The translations under genes were made by a program, and so were the position numbers. The notes below the pieces were generated by a model. It did not search any database. It was not told where the DNA came from and saw only the letters and a program-made list of their open reading frames with translations. From positions 15,858 to 79,857 of the forward strand of contig JAZQWG010000025.1 of the NCBI GenBank assembly GCA_045632265.1: a stretch of 64,000 nucleotides of DNA. Reading direction: 5' to 3'. Below are positions 34,454 through 43,685 of the stretch, one piece after another (position 1 is the stretch's first letter; each line of letters starts with the position of its first letter). Origin of the DNA: Scatosoma sp045632265. GTDB taxonomy: Bacteria > Bacillota > Clostridia > Christensenellales > Borkfalkiaceae.

Positions 34454-36535
34454 TTATTCTTTCTTACCGCGTTTTTCAACGATTTCTTTAGAAATGCTGG
34501 AAGGTACTTCGCTGTAATGATCGAATTGCATCGTGAATTGACCACGACCTTGCGTTCTCGAACGAAGTTCCGTTGCATAACCGAACATTTCGGAAAGAGG
34601 AATTTCAGCATCGATGATCTTCGCGCCGTTTCTATCGTCCGTACCAAGAATCGTACCGCGACGGCCGGAAACGTTGCCCATCAAGTCGCCGAAGTAATCT
34701 TCGGGCGTGATGATTTGAACTTTCATGATCGGTTCGAGAAGGACAGGGTTTGCCTTTTCCATACCGTTCTTGAAGCCCATCGAACCAGCAATCTTGAACG
34801 CCATTTCGGACGAGTCAACTTCGTGGTACGAACCATCATATACAACGATCTTGAAGTCTACGATTTCATAACCAGCAAGGAAGCCGTTCTTTGCAGCTTC
34901 TTGGATACCCTTGTCGATTGCAGGGATATATTCCTTAGGAATAGAACCACCAACCGTTGCGTCTTCAAACGCATAGCCAGCGCCCGGTTCTTGAGGAATA
35001 AGACGAAGCTTACAATGACCGTATTGACCTTTACCACCAGATTGACGCTTGTACATACCTTCCGCTTCAACTTCTTTTCTGAACGTTTCACGGTAAGCTA
35101 CTTGAGGAGCACCAACGTTTGCTTCTACTTTGAATTCACGAAGCAATCTGTCAACGATAATGTCAAGGTGCAATTCGCCCATACCTGCGATAATCGTTTG
35201 GCCCGTTTCTTGATCGGTGTACGTCTTGAACGTAGGGTCTTCTTCAGCAAGTTTGATGAGCGCCATCGTCATCTTTTCTTGACCAGCTTTCGTCTTGGGT
35301 TCAAGGGAAAGTTGGATAACGGGTTCAGGGAATACCATCTTTTCGAGAATGATGGGATGCTTTTCGTCGCAAAGCGTGTCACCCGTCGTCGTGTATTTCA
35401 AACCAACGATTGCGCAGATGTCACCCGAGCAAATTTCGGGAATATCCTTTCTTTCGTTGGAGTGCATTTGTACCAAACGACCTACACGTTCCTTCTTTGC
35501 TTTCGTGGAGTTATACACGTAAGAACCTGCGGAAAGTACACCCGAGTAAGCACGGAAATATGCAAGCGAACCAACGAAGGGGTCGGTTGCAATCTTGAAC
35601 GCAAGACCTGCAAAAGGTTCGTCATCAGACGTCTTTCTGATTTCTTCTTCGTCCGTGTCGGGATTTACACCCTTAACGTGTGCAACGTCAAGAGGGCTGG
35701 GAAGGAAGTTGATAACTGCGTCGAGCAAGAATTGAACACCCTTGTTCTTGTAGGACGAACCGCAAAGCATAGGAATTGCTTCCATTTGCAAACAACGCGT
35801 ACGAAGACCTGCAATGATGTCTTCTTCACTCAAATCCCCTTCTTCAAAGTATTTTTCCATAAGTTCGTCACTTGCGGAAGCTGCTTCTTCAACGAGTTTT
35901 GCGTGATATTCGTTTGCAAGGTCAAGCATGTCTGCAGGAATAGGTTCTTTACGGAAATCCTTACCAAGGTCGTCGTAGTAAACTTCGGCTTCCATTCTGA
36001 TAAGGTCAACGATACCCTTGAACGTTTCTTCTTTGCCGATAGGCAATTCGATGGGAACAGGGTTCGCACCTAATCTTTCACGAATCATCTTTTCAACACG
36101 GAAATAGTCCGCGCCGTTGATATCCATTTTGTTAACGTAAGCGATACGGGGAACTTTGTAGTTATCTGCTTGTCTCCATACCGTTTCCGATTGCGGTTCT
36201 ACACCGCCCTTTGCACAGAACGTAGCAACAGCACCGTCGAGTACGCGGAGGGAACGTTCAACTTCTACCGTGAAGTCTACGTGGCCCGGCGTGTCGATGA
36301 TATTGAAGCGATGTCCTTTCCAAATACAGGTGGTCGCAGCGGACGTGATCGTAATACCACGTTCTTGTTCTTGCGCCATCCAGTCCATAACGGCGGTACC
36401 TTCGTGCGTATCACCGATTTTGTGCGTCTTACCCGTATAGAAAAGGATACGTTCGGTGGTGGTCGTCTTACCAGCGTCGATGTGCGCCATAATACCAAAG
36501 TTTCTGGTGTGGAGTAAATCGAATTCTCTTGCCAT
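34454..36535 (-). CDS. fusA: Translation elongation factor G
   Basis: Ribosomal translocase GTPase, 693 residues, normal length. GTPase motifs AHIDAGKTTTTERILFYTG, DTPGHVDF and NKMD are intact in the first 145 residues. Domain IV carries GGKGQYGHCKL, and the C terminus FDHYSEVPSSISKEIVEKR is typical. It starts 12 bases after the rpsG stop, in the classic rpsL-rpsG-fusA order. Confidence 0.98.
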   Translation of the reverse strand: MAREFDLLHTRNFGIMAHIDAGKTTTTERILFYTGKTHKIGDTHEGTAVMDWMAQEQERGITITSAATTCIWKGHRFNIIDTPGHVDFTVEVERSLRVLDGAVATFCAKGGVEPQSETVWRQADNYKVPRIAYVNKMDINGADYFRVEKMIRERLGANPVPIELPIGKEETFKGIVDLIRMEAEVYYDDLGKDFRKEPIPADMLDLANEYHAKLVEEAASASDELMEKYFEEGDLSEEDIIAGLRTRCLQMEAIPMLCGSSYKNKGVQFLLDAVINFLPSPLDVAHVKGVNPDTDEEEIRKTSDDEPFAGLAFKIATDPFVGSLAYFRAYSGVLSAGSYVYNSTKAKKERVGRLVQMHSNERKDIPEICSGDICAIVGLKYTTTGDTLCDEKHPIILEKMVFPEPVIQLSLEPKTKAGQEKMTMALIKLAEEDPTFKTYTDQETGQTIIAGMGELHLDIIVDRLLREFKVEANVGAPQVAYRETFRKEVEAEGMYKRQSGGKGQYGHCKLRLIPQEPGAGYAFEDATVGGSIPKEYIPAIDKGIQEAAKNGFLAGYEIVDFKIVVYDGSYHEVDSSEMAFKIAGSMGFKNGMEKANPVLLEPIMKVQIITPEDYFGDLMGNVSGRRGTILGTDDRNGAKIIDAEIPLSEMFGYATELRSRTQGRGQFTMQFDHYSEVPSSISKEIVEKRGKKE

Positions 36536-36547
36536 ATACTACCTCTT

Positions 36548-37018
36548 TTAGAATCTGAAGTGAGCGAATGCTTTGTTCGCTTCAGCCATTCTGTGCGTGT
36601 CTTCTTTCTTCTTAACCGAACCGCCTGCGTTGTTGTACGCATCCATAAGTTCTGCTGCAAGGCGCTTGGACATTTCTCTTTCACTTCTCTTTCTCGTGTT
36701 GATTACAATCCAACGAATTGCAAGCGTTTGGCGTCTTTCCGGTCTGATTTCGATGGGAACTTGATAGTTAGCACCACCTACACGGCGAGCTTTTACTTCT
36801 ACAACGGGCATTACGTTTTCCATTGCTTGCTTGAAAATTTCCATCGGGTCCATATTGAGTTTTTCACCCATAAATTTAAATGCATCGTAAACGATGGTTT
36901 GCGCCGTTCCCTTCTTGCCATCAAGCATGATTTGGTTGATGAGCTTCGTTACAACTTTGCTGTTATACATAGGATCGGGCAGTACGTCTCTTTTAGGGAC
37001 ATTACCTCTTCTAGGCAT
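36548..37018 (-). CDS. rpsG: 30S ribosomal protein S7
   Basis: 156 residues, the standard length, beginning MPRRGNVPKRDVLPDP and ending HRMAEANKAFAHFRF. It binds the 3' major domain of 16S rRNA and nucleates head assembly. Preceded by AAAGGAGGATAAAAACT. The 253-base gap to rpsL is unusually long and contains hairpins, a place where S7 regulates its operon in other bacteria. Confidence 0.98.
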   Translation of the reverse strand: MPRRGNVPKRDVLPDPMYNSKVVTKLINQIMLDGKKGTAQTIVYDAFKFMGEKLNMDPMEIFKQAMENVMPVVEVKARRVGGANYQVPIEIRPERRQTLAIRWIVINTRKRSEREMSKRLAAELMDAYNNAGGSVKKKEDTHRMAEANKAFAHFRF

Positions 37019-37113
37019 AGTTTTTATCCTCCTTTAAATAATTTGATAAGGGCATTACCCTTCAGTACAGCTATCGCGCGCTTTCCTAAAATATTTGAAA
37101 GGTGCGAATCTTC

Positions 37114-37218
37114 TGCAACTCTCGTTGCATACTGCCTACTTTTATTCGGGGCTTTTTTCGAGCTATATTCCGATTACAAGTAGGTCTTTTGCGTTTTGGT
37201 TTCAGTCTTAAAACGCAA
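37114..37218 (-). promoter_or_regulatory. Structured rpsL-rpsG intercistronic region
   Basis: Two perfect hairpins: TGCAAC-TCTC-GTTGCA (37114-37129), and TTGCGTTTT (37189-37197) paired with AAAACGCAA (37210-37218). In other bacteria S7 represses translation from this interval. Whether these hairpins do so is inference. Confidence 0.5.
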
Positions 37219-37271
37219 CCGACTTTCGAGTTTTAAAGTTCTCGCAACTTCTCTTCGTGTAATCCCTTAAA

Positions 37272-37643
37272 TTACTTAGGGCGCTTTGCGCCGTATTTGG
37301 AACGGGATTGCTTACGTTTTGCAACGCCGGCCGTATCGAGAGCGCCACGGATGATGTGATAACGTACACCGGGCAAGTCTTTAACACGTCCGCCTCTGAT
37401 CAAAACGGAGCTGTGCTCTTGAAGGTTGTGACCTTCACCGGGAATGTAAACCGTACCTTCTTGCTTGTTCGTAAGACGTACACGTGCAATCTTACGCATA
37501 GCGGAGTTAGGCTTCTTAGGAGAAGTCGTGGTAACGGACAAACATACGCCGCGCTTTTGAGGGCAGTTGTCGAGAATAGGGCTCTTGGATTTGTACGTGA
37601 GCTTTTCTCTGCCCTTTTTGATGAGCTGGTTAATCGTAGGCAT
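37272..37643 (-). CDS. rpsL: 30S ribosomal protein S12
   Basis: 123 residues, decoding-centre protein. It contains PKKPNSAMRK, GEGHNLQEHS, GGRVKDLPGVRYH and the C-terminal SRSKYGAKRPK. The Lys residues linked to streptomycin response (in PKKPNSA and GGRVKDLPG) are wild-type. One strip is uncommon: LTNKQEGTVYIPG where most bacteria have LTNGxEVTAYIxG. AAGGAGGTCAAATT precedes the ATG. First gene of the str cluster, with a strong promoter and a long structured leader. Confidence 0.98.
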   Translation of the reverse strand: MPTINQLIKKGREKLTYKSKSPILDNCPQKRGVCLSVTTTSPKKPNSAMRKIARVRLTNKQEGTVYIPGEGHNLQEHSSVLIRGGRVKDLPGVRYHIIRGALDTAGVAKRKQSRSKYGAKRPK

Positions 37644-37683
37644 AATTTGACCTCCTTATAAAAATTTGGAATATATTTTTCCC

Positions 37684-37706
37684 GAAATTGCCCTTACCGC
37701 AATTTC
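37684..37706 (-). other. Leader hairpin before rpsL
   Basis: GAAATTGC (37684-37691) pairs with GCAATTTC (37699-37706) in the leader about 40 bases before the rpsL start. Further upstream in the same leader, GTAG-CTAC and GGGC-GCCC stems are visible. Probably a structured ribosomal-protein leader. Confidence 0.45.
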
Positions 37707-37794
37707 AAAGAAAGCGAATTGAATGTTGCGCTTGTCCTTATTTCGTAGTTTTTTCTACAAAAGGGCATAGTACGCCCAAAGACGCAACATGACT

Positions 37795-37823
37795 ATTTTA
37801 GCAAATACGCAACCTTTTGTCAA
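37795..37823 (-). promoter_or_regulatory. Promoter of the str operon
   Basis: Minus strand TTGACA (37823..37818), 17-base spacer, TAAAAT (37800..37795). Predicted leader of about 145 bases before rpsL. Confidence 0.85.
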
Positions 37824-37889
37824 ACGTTTGAACGAACTTTTTTTGATATTTTCCGTTTTTTCCCTATTCTTTATGTTTTTTCTATAAGA

Positions 37890-37922
37890 AAAACCCCTTT
37901 CGAGCACGTCGAAAAGGGTTTT
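37890..37922 (-). terminator. Rho-independent terminator after the 633-residue gene
   Basis: Fourteen-position stem with one mismatch (37890-37903 with 37909-37922) and a five-base loop, followed by TTTTTCTTAT on the minus strand, 15 bases past the stop at 37937. Confidence 0.85.
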
Positions 37923-37936
37923 ATTTCGTTTATTTA

Positions 37937-39838
37937 TTATTCTTTGGGAAAATCAAGCCAAATCAAACCTACGGGAGGCACGCTAACTTCTTGCGATTTG
38001 CCACGATAATGTACGATTACGTTTTGAGAAACGGAAAATTCCGTGTTGAGCAAATACAACTTTTCGTTGCCTTCTTCATCGAAGTAAAGCGCAAAACGAA
38101 CTTTATCGCTCCCCGTCACACGCAAATCACACGTTCTATGCGTAGCCGTAAGATTGCTCTTTACAACCGTTTCATACACCGTGTAGCAAGATGTTGCGCC
38201 AGGGTAATCAAGATAGGTAAGCGTAGTGACAACGCCTTTTCCGTATTTGTTTTCAATAACTGCGGGACGAACTTTACTGATGTCTTCGGGTGCGGGCGCA
38301 AACTTATCTTCAAAGAACGCCGCCATTCTACCGCCCTTTAATTCCACCAAGGCATGGTCAGCATACCCTTTACCAAAGTTGCAATCACTAAGATAGTTTT
38401 TCGCGCCGGGATAGAACACCCCTTCCGCAAGTCCGTCGGGACGGAATTTAATACCGTCGTTGGTGCATTCTTGCCCTACCATATCAAAGCCAAGGAAATC
38501 GCCAAATTTGCCGTCGTTGATGTACGTAGGCGTTGCTCCACGAACGTCGCTCGTGTTCAAGTGCGCCATAGACAAAATGAGTCTACCGCCACCCTTAACG
38601 TACGCTTTCAACTTTTCGTAGATTTCGTCCGTCATCGTGTTCCAACCCGCAAAGATAAGCAAATCGTAATTTTCCATTACGGAAAGCGGACTTTCAACAG
38701 GCAATACTTCGTATTGACCATAAGCAGGCGCATTAGAATAATCTTCGCCGTCCTTACCAAGGTTGGCAAAATCGCACCAGTCGCAACTTCTATATACTTT
38801 ATCCAAGATATTCCACGAATATTCGGGCGTGGAAGCACCCCATTCCTTCTTGTCGAATTGCGAGAAGATAGAGTTGCCCATAAAGCCCGTATAGCCGTCC
38901 AAATTGCCGTGCAAGAAGGCAACCTTCGATACGGGACCGCAAGGCAAGCGTTTATCCTTTTCGATAAATTCGTGGAATTCCTTCATCTTTTGGCGATAAG
39001 CTGCGCTTTCGGGGGAAGATGCAGGATAATCGTAGCCAAACGAAAGCAAGCCTGCATAGCCACTTTCCAAATACACGATGTTTGCGCCGCTCATATAAAG
39101 ATATTTATAGGCAAGTTCCAAGCGTTTTTCTTTTACTTTATCTTCGTGGAAATAACCGCCGTACCACTCGTTGGCGATAAAGCCACCCCATTTTTTACGT
39201 TCGTAGCCGATAGCCGAGCCACGGACAAAGGAAATGAGTTGTTCGGGATTACCCGGCATAACTTCCAAAGCAGGAACATCTACCCCACCTTCCAAGTTAT
39301 ACTTGGAAAAAGCGGTTGCTTCAATGAGCAACGTATCCACGCCGATCTTTTTATCATAGTCCGTCATTTTCTTAATGAACTTGATATAGAAATCCTTTGC
39401 TTGCGTTAAATTTTCAAAATCTTGAGGAGGGCGAACCATTGCAAGGCAATCGGGGTTGTCGCTAAAATACCCCTTCGCCTTTGCGCCCTTATCGCTGCCA
39501 GCTTCACCGAGCAATTCGCCCATAAAGTATTCGCCTGCGATTTCCTTTACCTTGTCGATAATTTCTTTCGTCAAATGGCTTTCTTTGCCTTTAGGCGGGA
39601 ATTGATAAGCGTACAAGAAACCGAAATGGAGCTTATTTTCTTTTGCAATCCGTGCAACGTCATAGAACATTTCTTCGGGGTATTCCAAGGCACGCAAACG
39701 CACGCTTACGGTGTCCACTTGTTCACGACCAAAATCACGGATAATTTCCTTTAATTCCTTTACGGCATCACGATGTTCACCAGCGCCTAAACCGCTGATG
39801 ATAAACGAAGCGTCTAAATGGTTCGTTCTCTTTCTCAT
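37937..39838 (-). CDS. Unclassified glycosidase-like protein with TIM-barrel and glutamine-amidotransferase-like domains
   Basis: About 633 residues, cytoplasmic. The N-terminal 330 residues look like a TIM barrel (NKLHFGFLYAYQFPPK, WGGFIANEWYGGYFHED, YMSGANIVYLESGYAGLLSFG). The middle is a Rossmann-like amidotransferase fold (YDLLIFAGWNTMTDEIYEKL, KGGGRLILSMAHL), as in the trimerisation domain of beta-galactosidase-type enzymes, and a C-terminal beta-domain ends PPVGLIWLDFPKE. I do not recognise a named family; the layout suggests a GH42-like glycosidase or phosphorylase. The ATG at 39838 is preferred because GGGGG lies five bases upstream; the frame itself runs to 39883, into valS. It follows valS by 17 bases, so the two are probably co-transcribed despite unrelated functions. 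Confidence 0.6.
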   Translation of the reverse strand: MRKRTNHLDASFIISGLGAGEHRDAVKELKEIIRDFGREQVDTVSVRLRALEYPEEMFYDVARIAKENKLHFGFLYAYQFPPKGKESHLTKEIIDKVKEIAGEYFMGELLGEAGSDKGAKAKGYFSDNPDCLAMVRPPQDFENLTQAKDFYIKFIKKMTDYDKKIGVDTLLIEATAFSKYNLEGGVDVPALEVMPGNPEQLISFVRGSAIGYERKKWGGFIANEWYGGYFHEDKVKEKRLELAYKYLYMSGANIVYLESGYAGLLSFGYDYPASSPESAAYRQKMKEFHEFIEKDKRLPCGPVSKVAFLHGNLDGYTGFMGNSIFSQFDKKEWGASTPEYSWNILDKVYRSCDWCDFANLGKDGEDYSNAPAYGQYEVLPVESPLSVMENYDLLIFAGWNTMTDEIYEKLKAYVKGGGRLILSMAHLNTSDVRGATPTYINDGKFGDFLGFDMVGQECTNDGIKFRPDGLAEGVFYPGAKNYLSDCNFGKGYADHALVELKGGRMAAFFEDKFAPAPEDISKVRPAVIENKYGKGVVTTLTYLDYPGATSCYTVYETVVKSNLTATHRTCDLRVTGSDKVRFALYFDEEGNEKLYLLNTEFSVSQNVIVHYRGKSQEVSVPPVGLIWLDFPKE

Positions 39839-39855
39839 ACTATCCCCCTTAATGA

Positions 39856-42477
39856 TTAAAGGCTTTCCAACTGTGCAACGCACTTTGCTTTCATGTCTTG
39901 GTATTTCTTTACCTTTTCCTTTTCAGCATCAACGAGCTTTTGAGGTGCGCGAGCAACGAAGTTTTCGTTGGCAAGCTTGCTTTCTGCACGTTGAATTTCC
40001 CCGTCGATACGTTCGATTTCAGCGGTCAATCTCGCCTTTTCCTTTTCAATATCGACAAGTTCGCCAAGCGGAACGTAGATTTCCGCAAGTTCGGTGACAG
40101 CGGAAACCGTCTTGCCGTTTACTTCGCTTGCGCTTTCTACGATCGTAAGTTCGCTACCGCCCGAAAGTTTCAAAATGCAATCTTTATTTACTTGTACAAG
40201 ACGTTTATTCTCCGTGACAACGAAAAGTTCTACTTTCTTGGAAGGAGGGCATTCCGCATCCTTCTTCATTGCACGAACGGCTTTGATAATTTCCATTACC
40301 CCTTCAAACGCCTTTGCTTCCTTCTTATACGCCCACTTGAAGTTGTATCTAGGGAATTCCGCAATCATGATGCTACCCGAAACGTTGGGCAAGTTGGAAT
40401 AGATTTCTTCCGTCACGAAAGGAATGAACGGGTGCAACAATTTAAGCGCATTTTCAAGCACGTAGCAAAGCACAGCCAAAGCATCCGCCTTTCTGTTTTC
40501 GTCTTCGCCGTAAAGCGCGGGTTTGGAAAGTTCGATATACCAGTCGCAGAAATCATCCCAAACGAAGCCCGTCGCCAAATCGCTTGCAACGCCAAGTTCG
40601 TATTTATTCAAATTCGTCGTCACTTCACGGATACAATTTTGGAGCTTGGAAACAATCCACTTATCCGCAGGCGTGAACTTAACCTTATCAATGGAAGGAA
40701 TCTTCTTACCTTCCGCATTCATGAGCACGAAACGAGCCGCATTCCAAAGCTTGTTGATGAAGTTTCTACAAGCTTCTACTTTCGTATCCGAATAACGGGT
40801 GTCGTTGCCAGGCGCTACGCCCGTAAGCAAGGAAAGACGGAGCGAGTCTGCGCCATACTTTTCAATAACTTCCAACGGGTCGATACCATTGCCGAGCGAT
40901 TTACTCATCTTTCTACCTTGTTCGTCACGAATAATACCGTGGATAAGAACGTCGTGGAAAGGAACTTTGCCCGTGTGTTCAATGCCCGAGAAAATCATAC
41001 GAGCAACCCAGAAGAAGATAATATCATAACCCGTGACAAGCACGTCGGTGGGATAGAAATATTGCAAATCTTCCGTGTTTTCGGGATAACCGAGCGTGGA
41101 GAAAGGCCAAAGCGCGGACGAGAACCACGTATCGAGCACGTCTTCGTCTTGGTGCAAAGCGGTGCTTCCGCAATCGGGACAAACGGTGGGGTCTTCCTTC
41201 GTGCAAATAAGCTTGCCGCAATCTTTACAATACCAAACGGGAATACGGTGTCCCCACCAAAGTTGACGGGAAATACACCAGTCGCGTACATTTTCCATCC
41301 AGTTATAGTACGTTTTCGAGAAACGTTCGGGGACGAATCTCGTCTTATTTCTCATAACCGCTTGGATAGCAGGTTTTGCGAGGGGTTCCATCTTAACAAA
41401 CCATTGTTTGGAAACGATAGGTTCTACCGTCGAGTGACAACGATAGCAATGCCCTACGTTGTGCGTATGATTTTCAATCTTTACAAGATTGCCGCCCTTT
41501 TCCAAATCAGCAACGATTTGTTTTCTCGCAACGTATCTATCCAAACCGCAATATGCGCCTGCAAGTTCGTTCATAGAGCCGTCGTCGTTCATTACACGGA
41601 TAACGGGCAAGTTGTGGCGCAAGCCCACTTCAAAGTCGTTAGGGTCGTGTGCGGGCGTAATCTTAACGCAACCCGTACCAAATGCGGGATCAACGTATTC
41701 GTCAGCGACAACGGGGATTTCTCTATCCGTCAAGGGCAATTTAAGCGTTTTGCCAACGAGATTTTTATATCTTTCGTCGTCGGGATGAACGGCAACTGCC
41801 GTATCGCCGAGCATCGTTTCGGGACGAGTGGTTGCAACGACTACGTCAGCGCTGCCGTCGCTTGCGGGATAACGCAAGTGCCAGAAATGCCCTGCTTCTT
41901 CCGCATATTCAACTTCCGCATCCGAAAGCGCCGTCTTACAGCAAGGACACCAGTTGATAATTCTATCACCTTGGTAAATCAAGCCCTTTTCGTAAAGGTT
42001 TACGAATACTTCTCTAACCGCGCGGGAGCATTTTTCGTCCATCGTGAACGCTTGTCTTTCCCAGTCGCACGAAGTACCCATTTTGCGTTGTTGAAGCATA
42101 ATACGATTGCCGTATTGTTCCTTCCATTCCCAAGCGCGTTTCAAAAAGCCGTCTCTGCCGATATCCGCTTTGGTGACGCCTTCCGATTTCATTTTTTCTA
42201 CGATTTTTACTTCCGTAGCGATAGAAGCGTGGTCACAGCCGGGAAGCCACAATGCGGAATAACCTTGCATACGCTTAAAACGAATAAGCGTATCTTGCAT
42301 GGTAGCGTCCATTGCGTGCCCCATGTGCAACTGCCCCGTAATGTTGGGCGGCGGCATCATAATCGTAAAAGGCACTTTATTTACGTCTCTTTCCGCGTGA
42401 AAATACCCCGATTGTTCCCAATCGGCGTAAATTCTATCTTCAAAATCTTTAGGATTATACGTCTTTTGCATTTCCAT
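39856..42477 (-). CDS. valS: Valyl-tRNA synthetase
   Basis: Class I synthetase charging tRNA-Val, 873 residues. HIGH-type motif PPPNITGQLHMGHAMD (about 40-55) and KMSKS motif GRKMSKSLGNGIDP near the middle are intact. The editing domain contains ATTRPETMLGDTAVAVHPDD. Zn-binding-like Cys pairs occur (CPCCK, CKDCGK, CPDCGS). The C terminus is the family coiled coil (VDIEKEKARLTAEIERIDGE). The frame extends to 42543, but the predicted transcription start is near 42546, so I use the ATG at 42477 with GAGGG eight bases upstream. No T-box leader fits in the roughly 70-base untranslated region. Confidence 0.97.
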   Translation of the reverse strand: MEMQKTYNPKDFEDRIYADWEQSGYFHAERDVNKVPFTIMMPPPNITGQLHMGHAMDATMQDTLIRFKRMQGYSALWLPGCDHASIATEVKIVEKMKSEGVTKADIGRDGFLKRAWEWKEQYGNRIMLQQRKMGTSCDWERQAFTMDEKCSRAVREVFVNLYEKGLIYQGDRIINWCPCCKTALSDAEVEYAEEAGHFWHLRYPASDGSADVVVATTRPETMLGDTAVAVHPDDERYKNLVGKTLKLPLTDREIPVVADEYVDPAFGTGCVKITPAHDPNDFEVGLRHNLPVIRVMNDDGSMNELAGAYCGLDRYVARKQIVADLEKGGNLVKIENHTHNVGHCYRCHSTVEPIVSKQWFVKMEPLAKPAIQAVMRNKTRFVPERFSKTYYNWMENVRDWCISRQLWWGHRIPVWYCKDCGKLICTKEDPTVCPDCGSTALHQDEDVLDTWFSSALWPFSTLGYPENTEDLQYFYPTDVLVTGYDIIFFWVARMIFSGIEHTGKVPFHDVLIHGIIRDEQGRKMSKSLGNGIDPLEVIEKYGADSLRLSLLTGVAPGNDTRYSDTKVEACRNFINKLWNAARFVLMNAEGKKIPSIDKVKFTPADKWIVSKLQNCIREVTTNLNKYELGVASDLATGFVWDDFCDWYIELSKPALYGEDENRKADALAVLCYVLENALKLLHPFIPFVTEEIYSNLPNVSGSIMIAEFPRYNFKWAYKKEAKAFEGVMEIIKAVRAMKKDAECPPSKKVELFVVTENKRLVQVNKDCILKLSGGSELTIVESASEVNGKTVSAVTELAEIYVPLGELVDIEKEKARLTAEIERIDGEIQRAESKLANENFVARAPQKLVDAEKEKVKKYQDMKAKCVAQLESL

Positions 42478-42552
42478 AATCACAACCCTCGCGTTGTTTT
42501 GTTTTTCATTTTTGTCGCAATTTCCCATTCTATAAAAAAGCATAGGAACATT

Positions 42553-42581
42553 ATTATAATACTTTCCACTGCGATTGTCAA
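42553..42581 (-). promoter_or_regulatory. Consensus promoter of valS
   Basis: Minus strand TTGACA (42581..42576), 17-base spacer, TATAAT (42558..42553): a full consensus match. Its -35 element overlaps that of the divergent plus-strand promoter. Confidence 0.9.
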
Positions 42582-42604
42582 TAATAAACGGGCTCTCATA
42601 TAAT
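42575..42604 (+). promoter_or_regulatory. Divergent promoter of the SsuA/ThiY-type transporter
   Basis: TTGTCA (42575-42580), 18-base spacer, TATAAT (42599-42604). Five bases of its -35 element are shared with the valS -35 element on the other strand, so polymerase should occupy one or the other. Confidence 0.75.
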
Positions 42605-42647
42605 ATATTATTCTAAAATTTTTTTCAAAAAGGGAGAATATCTTATT

Positions 42648-43652
42648 ATGAAAAACATGAAAAAATCAATTTGCGCAGCGATTGTCGCTTGCGTATCGCT
42701 GTTGCCCTTATCCGCTTGTAAAAAGGACGACGACACCACGAAATTGCAAATCAACGAAGTGACGCACTCCGTTTTCTACGCCCCCTTATACCTTGCCGAT
42801 GCGCTTGGATATTTCAAGGAAGAGAACATTGAAATCGAGCTCACCAACGGTGGCGGCGCGGATAACGTTATGTCTTCCCTTCTTGCCGGCGAAGCGGATA
42901 TCGGTTTTTGCGGACCCGAAGCGGCTTTGTACGTACTTATCGGCGGTTCGACTGACGTGCCCACCGTGTTTGGGCAACTGACCAAGCGTGACGGCTCGTT
43001 TTTGGTAGCAAGAGAAAAGCCTACAAAGGAATTTGAATGGAGCGATTTGCAAGGCAAGGAAGTGCTTGCGGGCAGACAAGGCGGCGTACCCGCCATGACG
43101 TTTGAATACGTTTTGAAAGAAAAAGGCGTATCCGCTAACCTTAACTACGGCGTGGCATTCAATATGATGACGAGCGCATTTGAAGCGGGCACGGGCGATT
43201 ATTGCACCATGTTCGACCCCGTCGCCTACGAATACGAAGCAGCGGGGAAAGGCTACGTCGTGGCATCCGTTGGCGAAGCTTCGGGCGAAGTGCCTTACAC
43301 GTGTTTCATGGCAAAAAATTCTTGGTTGAAAAAGAACGAAGACTCGGCGCAAGGATTTTTGCGAGCGATTACCAAAGCCGTGAAATACGTCAATGAAAAC
43401 TCGCCGCAAAACGTGGCAAGTTATCTCACGGCGTACTTTGACGGCACAAGCGAAACTTCCCTTGCCGCTTCCGTACAACGATACCGTGACATCGACGCTT
43501 GGCGCACTAACCTTACGATGACGGAAGAAAGTTTTAACCGCTTGCAAGACATCATCGAAAGCGCGGGCGAATTGCAACAACGTGCGCAAATGAGCCAACT
43601 TGTAAACAACAGCTATGCTGACAGCGTGTACAAGGAAGTTTATAAACAATAA
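42648..43652 (+). CDS. Substrate-binding lipoprotein of an SsuA/TauA/ThiY-type ABC transporter
   Basis: 334 residues. The lipobox LPLSAC anchors it outside the membrane. The mature chain has the NMT1/SsuA pattern: HSVFYAPLYLADALGYFKEENI near the start, then AGEADIGFCGPEAALY and QGKEVLAGRQGG. This superfamily binds aliphatic sulfonates, taurine, nitrate or the thiamine pyrimidine precursor. The sequence does not decide which, and no TPP riboswitch fits in the 100-base upstream gap. GGGAG lies 11 bases before the ATG. It is followed by its ATPase and permease on the plus strand, one of the few plus-strand units here. Confidence 0.88.
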   Translation: MKNMKKSICAAIVACVSLLPLSACKKDDDTTKLQINEVTHSVFYAPLYLADALGYFKEENIEIELTNGGGADNVMSSLLAGEADIGFCGPEAALYVLIGGSTDVPTVFGQLTKRDGSFLVAREKPTKEFEWSDLQGKEVLAGRQGGVPAMTFEYVLKEKGVSANLNYGVAFNMMTSAFEAGTGDYCTMFDPVAYEYEAAGKGYVVASVGEASGEVPYTCFMAKNSWLKKNEDSAQGFLRAITKAVKYVNENSPQNVASYLTAYFDGTSETSLAASVQRYRDIDAWRTNLTMTEESFNRLQDIIESAGELQQRAQMSQLVNNSYADSVYKEVYKQ

Positions 43653-43685
43653 CAAAGTCTTTTAGAAATACAATAGGACGGAAAT

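Noticed and set aside
42478..42552. Possible T-box leader of valS
   Set aside because: Only about 70 bases lie between the promoter and start codon, too short for a T-box, and no specifier stem was seen.
39898..42603. A 901-codon plus-strand open frame opposite valS, and similar long frames opposite other genes (for example 17711-20206)
   Set aside because: They mirror real genes, show unnatural composition (Arg/Phe/Val/His-rich) and have no ribosome sites. They are shadows caused by codon bias.
42605..42647. Possible TPP riboswitch before the ThiY-like binding protein
   Set aside because: The untranslated stretch is about 40 bases with no CUGAGA-type motif.
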